From NCBI RefSeq assembly GCF_019049655.1, contig NZ_JAFMOX010000045.1, positions 1 to 64,000 of the forward strand: a stretch of 64,000 bases of DNA, read 5' to 3'. This stretch comes from Rahnella rivi (GTDB lineage: Bacteria > Pseudomonadota > Gammaproteobacteria > Enterobacterales > Enterobacteriaceae). The translations under genes were made by a program, and so were the position numbers. Within the stretch, counting starts at the first letter, position 1; each line of letters opens with the position of its first letter. The notes under the pieces were generated by a model. That model did no database searches. It had not been told where the DNA came from and saw only the letters and a list, made by a program, of their open reading frames with translations. This document shows positions 10,103 through 18,055 of this stretch, in pieces.

Positions 10103-10660
10103 TCAGAGATCGTTTTTAAACACGCACATGGTCAGCGGTGACTGGTTGCTCTCGATCAACATGGTGTTGTCATCGTATTTCTTGAGCACCAGCGTGTCAG
10201 TCTGGCCCGCCATAAAAAAACTGTTCATCAATAAAAGTGAGGACATCTTCCAGTCCATATTATCAACGCTGTCGGTATTTATTTGGGTACTGGTAAGTGA
10301 GTAGGTGTTAGTGTATTTACTCTCATGCACATAACGATAATAAATATTCCTAAGGATCGTTTTTCGCTCAATCACCTTACCGCTGCGATCATACAAATAC
10401 CCCGTGCCGCTGAGAGAGATCAAGATTTTATTATTGTCGAGAAAACTAAAGTAGAAGGATGTCGTCATCCGTGCCCGTTGATCATCATAAAGGGCGTCAA
10501 CAATCATATTTCCCCGGCAGGAGGTGTTGACAGGAAAGGCGGCTTTATCATTCTTCAATAAATTGCCGTATATAACTATGCCAGGCAATAACCCAACCAG
10601 TAATAATGTAAGCAGAATGTTCTGCAGACCGGGCGATGGCCATTTTTTAAAACTGATCAT
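10103..10660 (-). CDS. FidL-like inner membrane protein
   Basis: A 185-residue protein with one N-terminal membrane segment (about residues 13-31) and a periplasmic domain rich in predicted strands. Cysteines near both ends (NTSCRGN and LTMCVF) could pair. The overall pattern, including the ending SPLTMCVF, resembles FidL-like proteins found beside the ToxR-like regulator MarT in Salmonella; this is recognition by pattern, not by alignment. I chose the ATG at 10660 with AGGACA upstream; a start at 10783 would only translate out-of-frame regulator sequence. It overlaps the upstream regulator gene by 14 bases. Its stop lies one base from the convergent XRE gene. Confidence 0.72.
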   Translation of the reverse strand: MISFKKWPSPGLQNILLTLLLVGLLPGIVIYGNLLKNDKAAFPVNTSCRGNMIVDALYDDQRARMTTSFYFSFLDNNKILISLSGTGYLYDRSGKVIERKTILRNIYYRYVHESKYTNTYSLTSTQINTDSVDNMDWKMSSLLLMNSFFMAGQTDTLVLKKYDDNTMLIESNQSPLTMCVFKNDL

Positions 10661-11525
10661 GCGTTGTCCTGTCATTTGCATAATAGCTGATGCAAATGTT
10701 GATGTTATGCGATTCATTAGTGCTGCACTGCGCCATAAAGTCACGAACTGATCCTGTATCAACAGGCGTAATGAATTGCTCACTTTGAAATATGAAAATA
10801 TTTCCGGGAGAGCAGAGGATTTTTTGTTTCATCATAAAGGTTTGTGCCAGTTGGAGGAACTCCGCCTTTCTGGCGCCGGAAACTGGCGCAGTAGAGTAGA
10901 GTTCACAGGCACCGATGTTAGCTACCAAAAGCTTCGCTTTAGGATCAATCATCACGCTGTGTAAAATATACAGCCCCCAGGTTGTCAGAATAATCAACGT
11001 AAAAATACTGATAATTAAGTATATTTTACGATGTTCTTTATGCATGGCCGCGAATTTTGGCTCCTGAACTTCTGATGTTTCAGGTACTGAAGGTGCCGTT
11101 TCATGCAGGGTGACAGGGGGTTCAGGCGCACTGAACGCTTCCTCCGGCAGTAAAGTGTCTTTTTCCTGTGGCAGCTCCAGCCCCGACTGCAGCGTAATAG
11201 TCGTTTCTTTTTTGATGATAAAACCGACCTTAGGCACAGTGACGATGAATTCATCGACATAACCCAGTGTGGAAATCACTTTACGTAATTTGCTGATGCA
11301 ATGATTGAGGTTATTATTACTGGCTGTCAAACCATAGTCATCCCATACTTTTTTAAAGAATGTTTCACGCTGTACAACGGTACCCTGTTGCTCAATTAAC
11401 AGGGATAATATTCTCCGCGCAGGATTGGATACCGTGATGTTACTTTCAGCGTCGCTCAGTAATGAAAGTGAGTTATCCTCCGGATTAAAGACTATTTGAT
11501 TTTCAATCAGATAAATCATATGCAT
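10647..11525 (-). CDS. membrane-anchored winged-helix regulator (CadC/ToxR/MarT type)
   Basis: A 292-residue one-component regulator. Residues 1-105 form an OmpR/PhoB-type winged helix (NPARRILSLLIEQQG, then NLNHCISKLRKVI and VPKVGFIIK). A proline- and glutamate-rich linker (about 120-160) leads to a single membrane segment (about 168-188) and a roughly 100-residue periplasmic domain with cysteines that may sense redox or a partner. I chose the ATG at 11525 because GGAGAAAGG precedes it. The downstream FidL-like gene overlaps it by 14 bases, as in a ToxR/ToxS-like arrangement. Proximity suggests control of the adjacent fimbrial genes, which is inference. Confidence 0.85.
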   Translation of the reverse strand: MHMIYLIENQIVFNPEDNSLSLLSDAESNITVSNPARRILSLLIEQQGTVVQRETFFKKVWDDYGLTASNNNLNHCISKLRKVISTLGYVDEFIVTVPKVGFIIKKETTITLQSGLELPQEKDTLLPEEAFSAPEPPVTLHETAPSVPETSEVQEPKFAAMHKEHRKIYLIISIFTLIILTTWGLYILHSVMIDPKAKLLVANIGACELYSTAPVSGARKAEFLQLAQTFMMKQKILCSPGNIFIFQSEQFITPVDTGSVRDFMAQCSTNESHNINICISYYANDRTTHDQF

Positions 11526-11850
11526 CCCTTTCTCCCTGTCTTGAATATCCTGAATTTTCACTGCATCAGGTAATTAAGTGCCATTATGCTGTTGTCATTT
11601 GCCTTTATATACCGTGAGTACGGCCAGCCAGTATAAACCCGTTCTATTAATGAAATAGAATTGCGTCCGAATAGTTTACACGTGACCTGAGATAAGTCTT
11701 AACGACATAACATATTTTTTTGGCGGGACGATATTGTGATAAAAGCTATAAATCACGTACGGAATTTTAGTAGTGCGTGATTTATCAGGACCAGGGAGAG
11801 GGCATGACGGGGGGATATGGTGTTGTTACGCAGAGCAAATGCCATAAACC
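11526..11850. other. intergenic region upstream of the membrane regulator
   Basis: A 325-base gene-free stretch that should hold the promoter of the regulator/FidL pair. Its most visible structure is the long inverted repeat at 11748-11785. Frames crossing the region toward tRNA-Phe are short and read through repeats, so I do not call a gene. Confidence 0.5.
11748..11785. repeat. inverted repeat, possible operator or RNA hairpin
   Basis: ATAAATCACG (11748-11757) and CGTGATTTAT (11776-11785) are perfect complements. The next three inner positions also pair (one as a G:T wobble), leaving a 12-base loop. It lies 223-260 bases before the regulator start and about 60 bases beyond the duplicated tRNA-Phe terminator. 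There is no T-run next to it, so it is not a plain intrinsic terminator. Confidence 0.5.
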
Positions 11851-11910
11851 TCAGAAAGCAAAAAACCCGCCATAGGCGGGTTTCTTTAAACAGGGTGCCC
11901 GGACCCGGAC
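11851..11910 (-). repeat. partial duplicate of tRNA-Phe 3' end and terminator
   Basis: Bases 11851-11890 are identical to 12013-12052. The next 17-20 bases match the 3' end of tRNA-Phe with a few changes (minus strand CCGGGTCCGGGCACC against CCGAGTCCGGGCACC). The offset is exactly 162 bases. The copy includes a full terminator hairpin (11863-11883) but only a stub of the tRNA, so it cannot make a tRNA. Confidence 0.85.
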
Positions 11911-12012
11911 AAAGGCGCGCAGCGTCTTTGAGCAGCGCTTGCGCTGACCCCGCAGGGGTGAGTCTCAGTATGAGACGAATAATCGAACGCAGTTCGATGG
12001 AGAGTCCGTATC
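11911..12012. repeat. row of small perfect hairpins between the two terminator copies
   Basis: Four adjacent perfect inverted repeats: CAGCGC-TT-GCGCTG (11933-11946), ACCCC-GCA-GGGGT (11947-11959), GTCTCA-GTA-TGAGAC (11962-11976) and ATCGAAC-GCA-GTTCGAT (11982-11998). A looser fifth one (CAAAG / CTTTG) lies next to the tRNA stub. Three of the four have three-base loops. They would fold in RNA read through the first tRNA-Phe terminator. Confidence 0.75.
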
Positions 12013-12024
12013 TCAGAAAGCAAA

Positions 12025-12045
12025 AAACCCGCCATAGGCGGGTTT
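12025..12045 (-). terminator. intrinsic terminator of tRNA-Phe
   Basis: AAACCCGCC-ATA-GGCGGGTTT is a perfect 9-bp stem, followed on the minus strand by a run of six T. It starts 10 bases after the CCA end of the tRNA gene. Confidence 0.88.
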
Positions 12046-12054
12046 CTTTAAATA

Positions 12055-12130
12055 TGGTGCCCGGACTCGGAATCGAACCAAGGACACAGGGATTTTCAAT
12101 CCCTTGCTCTACCGACTGAGCTATCCGGGC
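12055..12130 (-). tRNA. tRNA-Phe (anticodon GAA)
   Basis: 76 bases on the minus strand from GCCCGGATAGCTCAGTCGG to encoded CCA. The acceptor stem GCCCGGA/TCCGGGC pairs fully, the anticodon loop reads TTGAAAA, and the T-arm contains GGTTCGATTCC. It matches the enterobacterial tRNA-Phe apart from small stem changes. In E. coli one of the tRNA-Phe genes (pheU) is likewise next to yjdC/dsbD. Confidence 0.97.
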
Positions 12131-12140
12131 AACGGGGCGC

Positions 12141-12169
12141 ATTAAACCGTATTGGGCATGTGCCGTCAA
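12141..12169 (-). promoter_or_regulatory. tRNA-Phe promoter
   Basis: On the minus strand TTGACG (12169-12164), a 17-base spacer, then TTTAAT (12146-12141). The next bases read GCGCCCC, the GC-rich discriminator typical of stable-RNA promoters under stringent control. It lies immediately before the tRNA-Phe gene. Confidence 0.85.
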
Positions 12170-12259
12170 CGGCTTTGTCATCTAAAACACATAAAACGCG
12201 TTTGTTTGCTGGCTTTTCATTCAAAAACTATCAAATTCCCTGTTTTGCCGATCAGAAAA

Positions 12260-12835
12260 TCAGGAAAGTGCGCCATGTTCGCGACAACGTGCAATATTCA
12301 AAACGTCTTCTGCCAGCCTGCGGGCGACTTCCACGTCGTTAAGCTGACGTTTGACCAGCAGTTTGCTCAGGCAACCTTCGAGGATCAGCTCCATCTGCTG
12401 GGCCACCATCTCGGCATCATCGGAGCCCATCTCTTGCAGCAGCGACAGCGTGTACTCATAGGACGCGAGTTTCTGTTGCTGTGCTAACTGATGAATTGGC
12501 ATATCGCTGTCAGGAAAAAGCGTGCAGGCAGCGATAAACAGGCATCCCGGATAGCGCTGCTGACGAACTTGCTCATCCAGCACTTTATAACGGGCCAGTA
12601 ACTTCTGCGATGCGCTGAGAGACTCGTCCAGCATCAGCTGGCGGCGCCAGACGTCAATTTGTTCACCGTGATAGCGCAGGCTGTCGTAGAGCAACGCTTC
12701 CGCATCTGGCCAGAAACGGCGTAACTCATTGAGCGGAACATCGACCCTTTCGGCGACGTATTCCAGTGACATGGTTGCAAGGCCACGTTGTTCCAGGATA
12801 TTTAAGGTTTGATCAAGAACTTGTTCGCGTAGCAC
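12260..12835 (-). CDS. yjdC: TetR-like transcriptional regulator YjdC
   Basis: A 191-residue protein like E. coli YjdC. The N-terminal 45 residues form a TetR-type helix-turn-helix ([23 protein letters not shown]), followed by an all-helical ligand domain with the conserved [15 protein letters not shown] and [11 protein letters not shown] stretches. I chose the GTG at 12835 because AGGAGG stands 6 bases upstream; earlier in-frame codons would run into dsbD. It is 43 bases downstream of dsbD on the same strand and probably shares its transcript. Its regulon is unknown to me; the ligand is not evident from sequence. Confidence 0.92.
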   Translation of the reverse strand: MLREQVLDQTLNILEQRGLATMSLEYVAERVDVPLNELRRFWPDAEALLYDSLRYHGEQIDVWRRQLMLDESLSASQKLLARYKVLDEQVRQQRYPGCLFIAACTLFPDSDMPIHQLAQQQKLASYEYTLSLLQEMGSDDAEMVAQQMELILEGCLSKLLVKRQLNDVEVARRLAEDVLNIARCREHGALS

Positions 12836-12878
12836 GTTTGCCTCCTCGCAATTCGCGTCATTCAAAAACCAGTGTCGT

Positions 12879-14609
12879 TTAATGACGGGCTTTCTGCAAA
12901 TGCGCGGTGAATTCCGCTGCATTCATAAATCCGGTAACTCTGGATTGCGGCAATTCTCTGCCATCAGGGCCGAAGAATAAAATCGTAGGCAATCCCAGCA
13001 CTTCCAGGCGTTTGAGCAACGCCTTTTGTTCCGGCGAATTTTTGGTGACATCTGCCTGAAGCAGTAAGGTATTCGCCAGTTCATGCTGCACGTCTGGCGC
13101 AGAGAACGTATATTTTTCAAACTCTTTGCAGGCGACACACCAGTCTGCATACAAATCCAGCATCACGCGTTTGCCCTGAGCACCCTGAAGAGCCGCATTG
13201 AGTTCATCCACGTTGTGGATCTTCTGAAAACTCAGTGCGTGTTGTGGCGCGGTACTGCTTGCGGCGGGGGCAAAAGCCCAGTCCTGTAACGGACGGCTGA
13301 CCACCAGCGCGGCCGCGAGGAAGACCAGTTGCAGGACCCGGAACACGCCGCGCTGGCTTTTCAGGCAAAGCACAAAGGCCCAGCCAAAGAACGCGATGCC
13401 GAGCAGGCTCCATAAACGCAGCCCCCACACATCACCGACCACACGCTCAAGCAGGAAGACTGGCAGCGCCAGAATCACAAAACCAAAGCCTTCTTTGACG
13501 TTATTCATCCAGGGGCCGCTGCGTGGCAGCAGTTTGTTGCCAAACAGGGTCACGATAATCAGCGGGATGCCCATGCCCAGCGCATACAGATACAACGTGC
13601 CTGCACCGGCCAGAAGATTACCGCTCTGGGCGATATACAACAAAATGGCGCTCAGCGGCGCGGTGGTGCAGGGTGAACAAATCAGCCCGGCCAGCGCACC
13701 CATAATAAAGACGCCGGGCAGCGAGCCGCCTTTTTGTTCATTACTCCACAACGCCAGCCGGGTCTGTAATGAAGAAGGAAGTTGCAGGCTGAAGGTGCCA
13801 AACATCGACAGTGCCAGCGCGATGAACATCACCGACAGCACAATCAGCACCCACGGACTTTGTAATGCGGCCTGGAATTGCAGACCGGCAGCGGCCACTG
13901 CCATGCCGAGCAACGTGTAGGTCAGCGCCATGCCCTGAACGTAAATCAGCGACAGCATGAAAATTCGCTTCATGCTGTGAGGACGCTGTCGGCCAAGAAT
14001 AATGCCGGAGATCAGCGGATACATCGGTAATACGCAAGGTGTAAAAGCAATGCCGATGCCAATCAACAACGCCCACAGCGGCGAGAACGGCAGTGGTGTG
14101 CTGTGCGGCGCGGGCGTGGCGACGACAGGCGCTGCGTCGATCACCGGCGGGCTGGCGGGTGGCGCATCCGTCACCTCGCTGACCGGCACTTCGCGGGTTT
14201 CCGGCGGATAACAAAATCCAGCAGCGGCACAGCCCTGATAGGTCACGCGTACCGTGGCGTCGGCGCTGGCCTGTCGCAAAGGGACGGTGATGTGCAGAGC
14301 CTTTTCATAGACTTCGCTGTCACCGAAAAACTCATCGTGATGCTCACGCCCTTTCGGCAGGAAGAACGCAGCGAGATCGGCGTTCTTCGGTTCCAGCTCA
14401 ATTTTGCTGCGGTATAAATAATACCCGTCACGGATTTGCCAGTTCAGCTTGAGGTCGTGACCCTGCTGCTGGAAGTCAAAGCTGAACGCCTGATCCACGG
14501 GCACAAACTGCGGTGCTGCGGGCTGACTGAATAATGATGCCTGAGCCTGCAGCGGCGCGATGCACAGGCTGCAGAGCAGGAAAAAAATACGAAAAATGCG
14601 GTGATCCAT
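12879..14609 (-). CDS. dsbD: thiol:disulfide interchange protein DsbD
   Basis: Carries electrons from cytoplasmic thioredoxin across the inner membrane to DsbC, DsbG and CcmG in the periplasm. The 576 residues show the expected three parts. A signal peptide and N-terminal Ig-like domain with the redox pair in [13 protein letters not shown] come first. Eight membrane segments with [10 protein letters not shown] and [12 protein letters not shown] cysteines follow. The C-terminal thioredoxin-like domain has the DWCVACK active site near residue 475. It lies between dcuA and yjdC on the minus strand. The neighbouring cutA gene found in E. coli is absent here. Confidence 0.96.
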   Translation of the reverse strand: MDHRIFRIFFLLCSLCIAPLQAQASLFSQPAAPQFVPVDQAFSFDFQQQGHDLKLNWQIRDGYYLYRSKIELEPKNADLAAFFLPKGREHHDEFFGDSEVYEKALHITVPLRQASADATVRVTYQGCAAAGFCYPPETREVPVSEVTDAPPASPPVIDAAPVVATPAPHSTPLPFSPLWALLIGIGIAFTPCVLPMYPLISGIILGRQRPHSMKRIFMLSLIYVQGMALTYTLLGMAVAAAGLQFQAALQSPWVLIVLSVMFIALALSMFGTFSLQLPSSLQTRLALWSNEQKGGSLPGVFIMGALAGLICSPCTTAPLSAILLYIAQSGNLLAGAGTLYLYALGMGIPLIIVTLFGNKLLPRSGPWMNNVKEGFGFVILALPVFLLERVVGDVWGLRLWSLLGIAFFGWAFVLCLKSQRGVFRVLQLVFLAAALVVSRPLQDWAFAPAASSTAPQHALSFQKIHNVDELNAALQGAQGKRVMLDLYADWCVACKEFEKYTFSAPDVQHELANTLLLQADVTKNSPEQKALLKRLEVLGLPTILFFGPDGRELPQSRVTGFMNAAEFTAHLQKARH

Positions 14610-14781
14610 GCGGAATTCAAGTCTCTTTGTCGCGGCGCAGACACTCAGCCGCTGGGTGATTCGACAGAAGATGCGGACGGCTTCATGCCGTGGCGCGATT
14701 AGGAGTAATGAGTATACCCCGCGCCATCGTTGAGCAGAAAGTCTTGCGGATATTTTACAAATATCAGAAGGGGAGCGGATG

Positions 14782-14801
14782 GCGGGGGCCGGAGCCCCCG
14801 C
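14782..14801. terminator. GC-rich stem after dcuA
   Basis: GCGGGGGC and GCCCCCGC form a perfect 8-bp stem with a 4-base loop 7 bases past the dcuA stop. No T-run follows on the minus strand, so it may protect the dcuA mRNA end or be a weak terminator. Confidence 0.5.
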
Positions 14802-14807
14802 TTAAGG

Positions 14808-16109
14808 TCAGAGGATAACGCTGCCGAGGCCAAATGCGAACAGCACCGACAGGAAGACGCCCACAGTGCCTGGAATAAAGAACGGATGGTTGAACACGAA
14901 GCGCCCGATGCGGGTGGTGCCGGTGTCATCCATCTGCACGGCCGCGACGAGCGTCGGGTAGGTCGGCAGAATAAACAGGCCAGAAACGGCTGCAAACGAT
15001 CCGACGGCAGTCAGCGGAGACACGCTCAGCGCCAGTGCCATCGGCAGCAGGGCTTTGGTGGTCGCCGCCTGAGAATAGAGCAACGCAGAACTGAAGAAGA
15101 AAATCACAGCCAGCAGCCACGGGTGTGCCTGAATAATGCTGCCTGCTGTTTCTTTGATCCAGCCAAGATTCGCCTGCACGAAGGTATCGCCCAACCACGC
15201 CACGCCGAGGATACAAATACAGGCGCTCATTCCCGCTTTAAACGTGCCGGAAGTCAGGATCGAATCGGTATCAACCCGGCACAGCAGGGTGATTAATGTT
15301 GCCACGCTGAGCATGATGATCAGAATCGCGCTGGTGGTGGTCATCAGCGGTGTGGCGACCAGCCCGAGGCTCGGACTGTTAATCACCGCGTAACCGACCA
15401 CGGATAAAACACCGAGCAGGAACAACATCACAGAGAGTTTTGCCCGTGGTTTGATTTCGACAATGCTGTCGCCACGCAGCGTCACCAGCCCTTCTTCGTA
15501 ACGCTTCAGATAGACCGGATCGTTAGACAGTTTGGAGTCAAAGCACCAGGTGACCATCAGAGACATCACGATAACGGCCGCCAGTGTCGAAGGGATCATC
15601 ACCATCAGAAGGTGCAGATAGCTGACGCCATGGTCTTCCATCACCGATGACATATACACCACCGCCGCTGAAATAGGAGACGCCGTGATCGCAATTTGCG
15701 CTGCCACCACCGCGGTGGATAAAGGACGTGAAGGTTTGATGCCTTGCTCTTTGGCGACTTCAGAAATTACCGGTAACGCCGAGAGGGAAATGTTGCCTGT
15801 TCCTGCGAGGATGGTCAGGAAGTAGGTGACGATGGGGGCGAGCAGAGTGATGTGTTTCGGGTTGCGGCGCAGCAGTTTCTCGGTTTGCTGAACCAGATAA
15901 TCCATGCCGCCTGCGACCTGCATGGTCGAGATGGCGGCGATAACAGCCATAATGATGGAGATGACGTCGAAGGGGATGGAGCCCGGTTTTACGCCGATCA
16001 TGGCGAGCACCAGTACGCCGAGTCCACCCGCGAAACCAATCCCGATGCCGCCTAATCGCGCCCCGAGAAAGATCGCCAACAGTACAATAATGAGTTCGAT
16101 GATTAACAT
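14808..16109 (-). CDS. dcuA: anaerobic C4-dicarboxylate transporter DcuA
   Basis: Inner membrane exchanger for aspartate, fumarate, malate and succinate, used in fumarate respiration and aspartate uptake. 433 residues with about 10-12 hydrophobic segments. The start MLIIELIIVLLAIFLGARLGGIGIG and the QVAGGMDYLVQQTEKLLR region are characteristic of Dcu carriers. It is 135 bases downstream of aspA, but an apparent terminator lies between them, so it may have its own promoter as well. A partial FNR-like match (TTGATAATTATTTG, 16146-16159) sits just before the gene and is weak. It works with aspA and frdABCD in this window. Confidence 0.96.
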   Translation of the reverse strand: MLIIELIIVLLAIFLGARLGGIGIGFAGGLGVLVLAMIGVKPGSIPFDVISIIMAVIAAISTMQVAGGMDYLVQQTEKLLRRNPKHITLLAPIVTYFLTILAGTGNISLSALPVISEVAKEQGIKPSRPLSTAVVAAQIAITASPISAAVVYMSSVMEDHGVSYLHLLMVMIPSTLAAVIVMSLMVTWCFDSKLSNDPVYLKRYEEGLVTLRGDSIVEIKPRAKLSVMLFLLGVLSVVGYAVINSPSLGLVATPLMTTTSAILIIMLSVATLITLLCRVDTDSILTSGTFKAGMSACICILGVAWLGDTFVQANLGWIKETAGSIIQAHPWLLAVIFFFSSALLYSQAATTKALLPMALALSVSPLTAVGSFAAVSGLFILPTYPTLVAAVQMDDTGTTRIGRFVFNHPFFIPGTVGVFLSVLFAFGLGSVIL

Positions 16110-16186
16110 GGTTGTCCGTCCATTTTTCCCGTATTCCTTAAGGAATTGATAATTATTTGTTATGTAATTGTTGTGTCGTGCAAAGT

Positions 16187-16222
16187 AAAAAGGCCCGCTG
16201 TTCCGCAGAACAACGAGCCTTT
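16187..16222 (-). terminator. aspA terminator
   Basis: On the minus strand a long stem AAAGGCTCGTTGTTC / GAACAGCGGGCCTTT with two small mismatches and a CGCA-type loop, followed by five T. It lies 23 bases past the aspA stop and would limit read-through into dcuA. Confidence 0.8.
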
Positions 16223-16244
16223 AAAAGGTCAGTGATGGAGCCTG

Positions 16245-17681
16245 TTACTGTTCATTTTCATCCGTGTAGCGTTTCGCTTTATAAGCCGGGTGTTTAAGAT
16301 TCTCTATAGAGAAAATATCGTCCAGCTCTGCTTCTGTCAGCAGGCCACGCTCAAGCACCACTTCCCTGACACTCTTGCCGGTTTCTGCACAAATCTTCCC
16401 GACAATATCGCCATTGTGGTGGCCGATGAACGGGTTGAGATAGGTGACGATGCCGATAGAGTTGAATACGTAAAATTCACACACTTCTTTATTTGCGGTA
16501 ATGCCGTTGATGCATTTTTCCAACAGATTGTAACAGGCGTTAGTCAGAATATGAACTGACTCAAACATCGCCTGGCCGATCACCGGTTCCATCACGTTCA
16601 GCTGAAGCTGACCGGCTTCTGCCGCCATAGTGACGCAGACGTCGTTACCGATGACTTTAAAGCACACCTGATTAACGACTTCCGGGATCACCGGGTTGAC
16701 CTTGGCGGGCATGATTGAAGAACCGGCCTGAAGTTCTGGCAGGTTGATTTCGTTCAGGCCAGCGCGCGGGCCGGAAGAGAGCAGGCGCAGGTCGTTACAG
16801 ATTTTGGAAAGCTTTACTGCCAGGCGTTTCAGGGAGCTGTGAACCATGACGTAGGCGCCACAGTCAGACGTCGCTTCGATCAGGTCTTCGGCCGGAACGC
16901 ACGGCAGATTGCTGACTTCCGCCAGTTTCTCCACGGCAAGTTGCTGATACCCTTCCGGCGTATTCAGGCGTGTGCCGATGGCCGTCGCACCGAGGTTCAC
17001 TTCCAGCAGTAACTCGCCGGTGCGGATCAGGTTGCGGGTTTCTTCTTTCAGCAGCACGTTGAATGCGTGGAATTCCTGACCGAGCGTCATCGGTACCGCA
17101 TCCTGTAACTGGGTACGGCCCATTTTGATGACGTTCTCGAACTCTTTCGCTTTACGCTCGAAGCCGTCGCCGAGTTGGGAAATGGCATCGACCAGTTTCA
17201 GCAATGAGGCATACACGGCGATACGAAAACCGGTCGGATAAGCATCGTTAGTGGACTGGCATTTGTTGAGATGATCGTTGGGATTGAGGAACTGATAATC
17301 GCCTTTCTGGTGTCCCATCAGTTCCAGACCGATGTTCGCCAGCACTTCATTCGTGTTCATATTTACCGAGGTTCCCGCGCCGCCCTGATAGACGTCGATA
17401 GGGAACTGGTCCATGCATTTACCTTTATCAAGCACTTCGTCACACGCCTGAATAATGATGTCGGCAATGTGACGTGGAATTGTGCGCAGCTCTTTGTTTG
17501 CCAGAGCGGCCGCTTTTTTCACCATTACCATGCCACGGACAAATTCAGGTACATCGCTGATCTTGGTGTTGCTGATATAGAAGTTTTCAATCGCCCGCAG
17601 GGTATGAATGCCGTAATAAGCGTCTGCAGGGACTTCGCGCGTGCCCAGCAGGTCTTCCTCGATACGAATGGTGTTTGACAT
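16245..17681 (-). CDS. aspA: aspartate ammonia-lyase (aspartase)
   Basis: Converts L-aspartate to fumarate and ammonia, feeding fumarate respiration and nitrogen supply. The 478 residues match aspartase in length. The superfamily signature [11 protein letters not shown] near residue 317-327 holds the mobile catalytic serine loop. GQEFHAF and NVNEVLAN-like segments (here [13 protein letters not shown]) are also in place. The ATG is preceded by AGAAGGTTCTC. The gene is upstream of dcuA and divergent from fxsA. A perfect CRP-type palindrome lies 182 bases before the start, consistent with the known catabolite and anaerobic control of aspA in E. coli. Confidence 0.97.
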   Translation of the reverse strand: MSNTIRIEEDLLGTREVPADAYYGIHTLRAIENFYISNTKISDVPEFVRGMVMVKKAAALANKELRTIPRHIADIIIQACDEVLDKGKCMDQFPIDVYQGGAGTSVNMNTNEVLANIGLELMGHQKGDYQFLNPNDHLNKCQSTNDAYPTGFRIAVYASLLKLVDAISQLGDGFERKAKEFENVIKMGRTQLQDAVPMTLGQEFHAFNVLLKEETRNLIRTGELLLEVNLGATAIGTRLNTPEGYQQLAVEKLAEVSNLPCVPAEDLIEATSDCGAYVMVHSSLKRLAVKLSKICNDLRLLSSGPRAGLNEINLPELQAGSSIMPAKVNPVIPEVVNQVCFKVIGNDVCVTMAAEAGQLQLNVMEPVIGQAMFESVHILTNACYNLLEKCINGITANKEVCEFYVFNSIGIVTYLNPFIGHHNGDIVGKICAETGKSVREVVLERGLLTEAELDDIFSIENLKHPAYKAKRYTDENEQ

Positions 17682-17862
17682 GAGAACCTTCTCTTCGGTA
17701 CTAAACGCGTTATGCGATGTTTAAAATTATGTTACTTACCGTGGTAAATTTAAAACGATCAACCGTTGTTTTGGCAACGAAGGCGATCATATGCTGCTTC
17801 AAACGAATTGCACGTACTAAGATCACTATCCTGCCCTATTGTTGTGCATGTATTTTTGTATC

Positions 17863-17878
17863 TGTGAGAATTCTCACA
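17863..17878. promoter_or_regulatory. CRP binding site
   Basis: TGTGAGAATTCTCACA is a perfect palindrome that contains both CRP core half-sites (TGTGA-N6-TCACA) without mismatch. It is about equidistant from the aspA and fxsA starts. In E. coli aspA is CRP-activated, so aspA is the likely target. Confidence 0.8.
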
Positions 17879-18000
17879 AATCATTTAGTTGCTCAATTAA
17901 ATCAGGTCTGGCGCTTGAAATCATTGGGATGGAGCACCATCTCAGTGTAGTCAGCCTGTATGCCTTTGATGGCAAAGTTCGTGAGCGGGCCCTCATTCAT

Positions 18001-18036
18001 GGTTGCGGAATGTTCTCTCTGAGAATTTCCGCAACC
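18001..18036. repeat. inverted repeat in the fxsA leader
   Basis: GGTTGCGGAA and TTCCGCAACC are perfect 10-bp complements separated by 16 bases. The right arm ends 6 bases before the AAGGAG ribosome site of fxsA. It may be a leader hairpin that affects fxsA translation or an upstream terminator without a full T-run. Confidence 0.5.
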
Positions 18037-18055
18037 TTATTACAAGGAGAACGCG

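Larger units (their letters stand above)
17682..18055. promoter_or_regulatory. aspA / fxsA divergent intergenic region
   Basis: A 374-base gene-free stretch that serves both genes. It contains the CRP-type palindrome at 17863-17878 near its middle and a 10-bp inverted repeat (18001-18010 with 18027-18036) just before fxsA. Short frames crossing it have no ribosome sites or family resemblance. Confidence 0.6.

Noticed and set aside
12055-12130. tRNA-Phe as the edge of a genomic island
   Set aside because: The 3' stub is only 162 bases away with no integrase or foreign genes between, so at most a scar remains; the fimbrial locus beyond lacks mobility genes.
11753-12181. 142-codon frame across tRNA-Phe and its repeats
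   Set aside because: It reads through a tRNA, two terminators and the hairpin row; the repeated peptide only reflects the DNA repeat.
16146-16159. FNR box before dcuA
   Set aside because: TTGATAATTATTTG matches only one half-site well (7 of 10 bases), too weak to call on its own.
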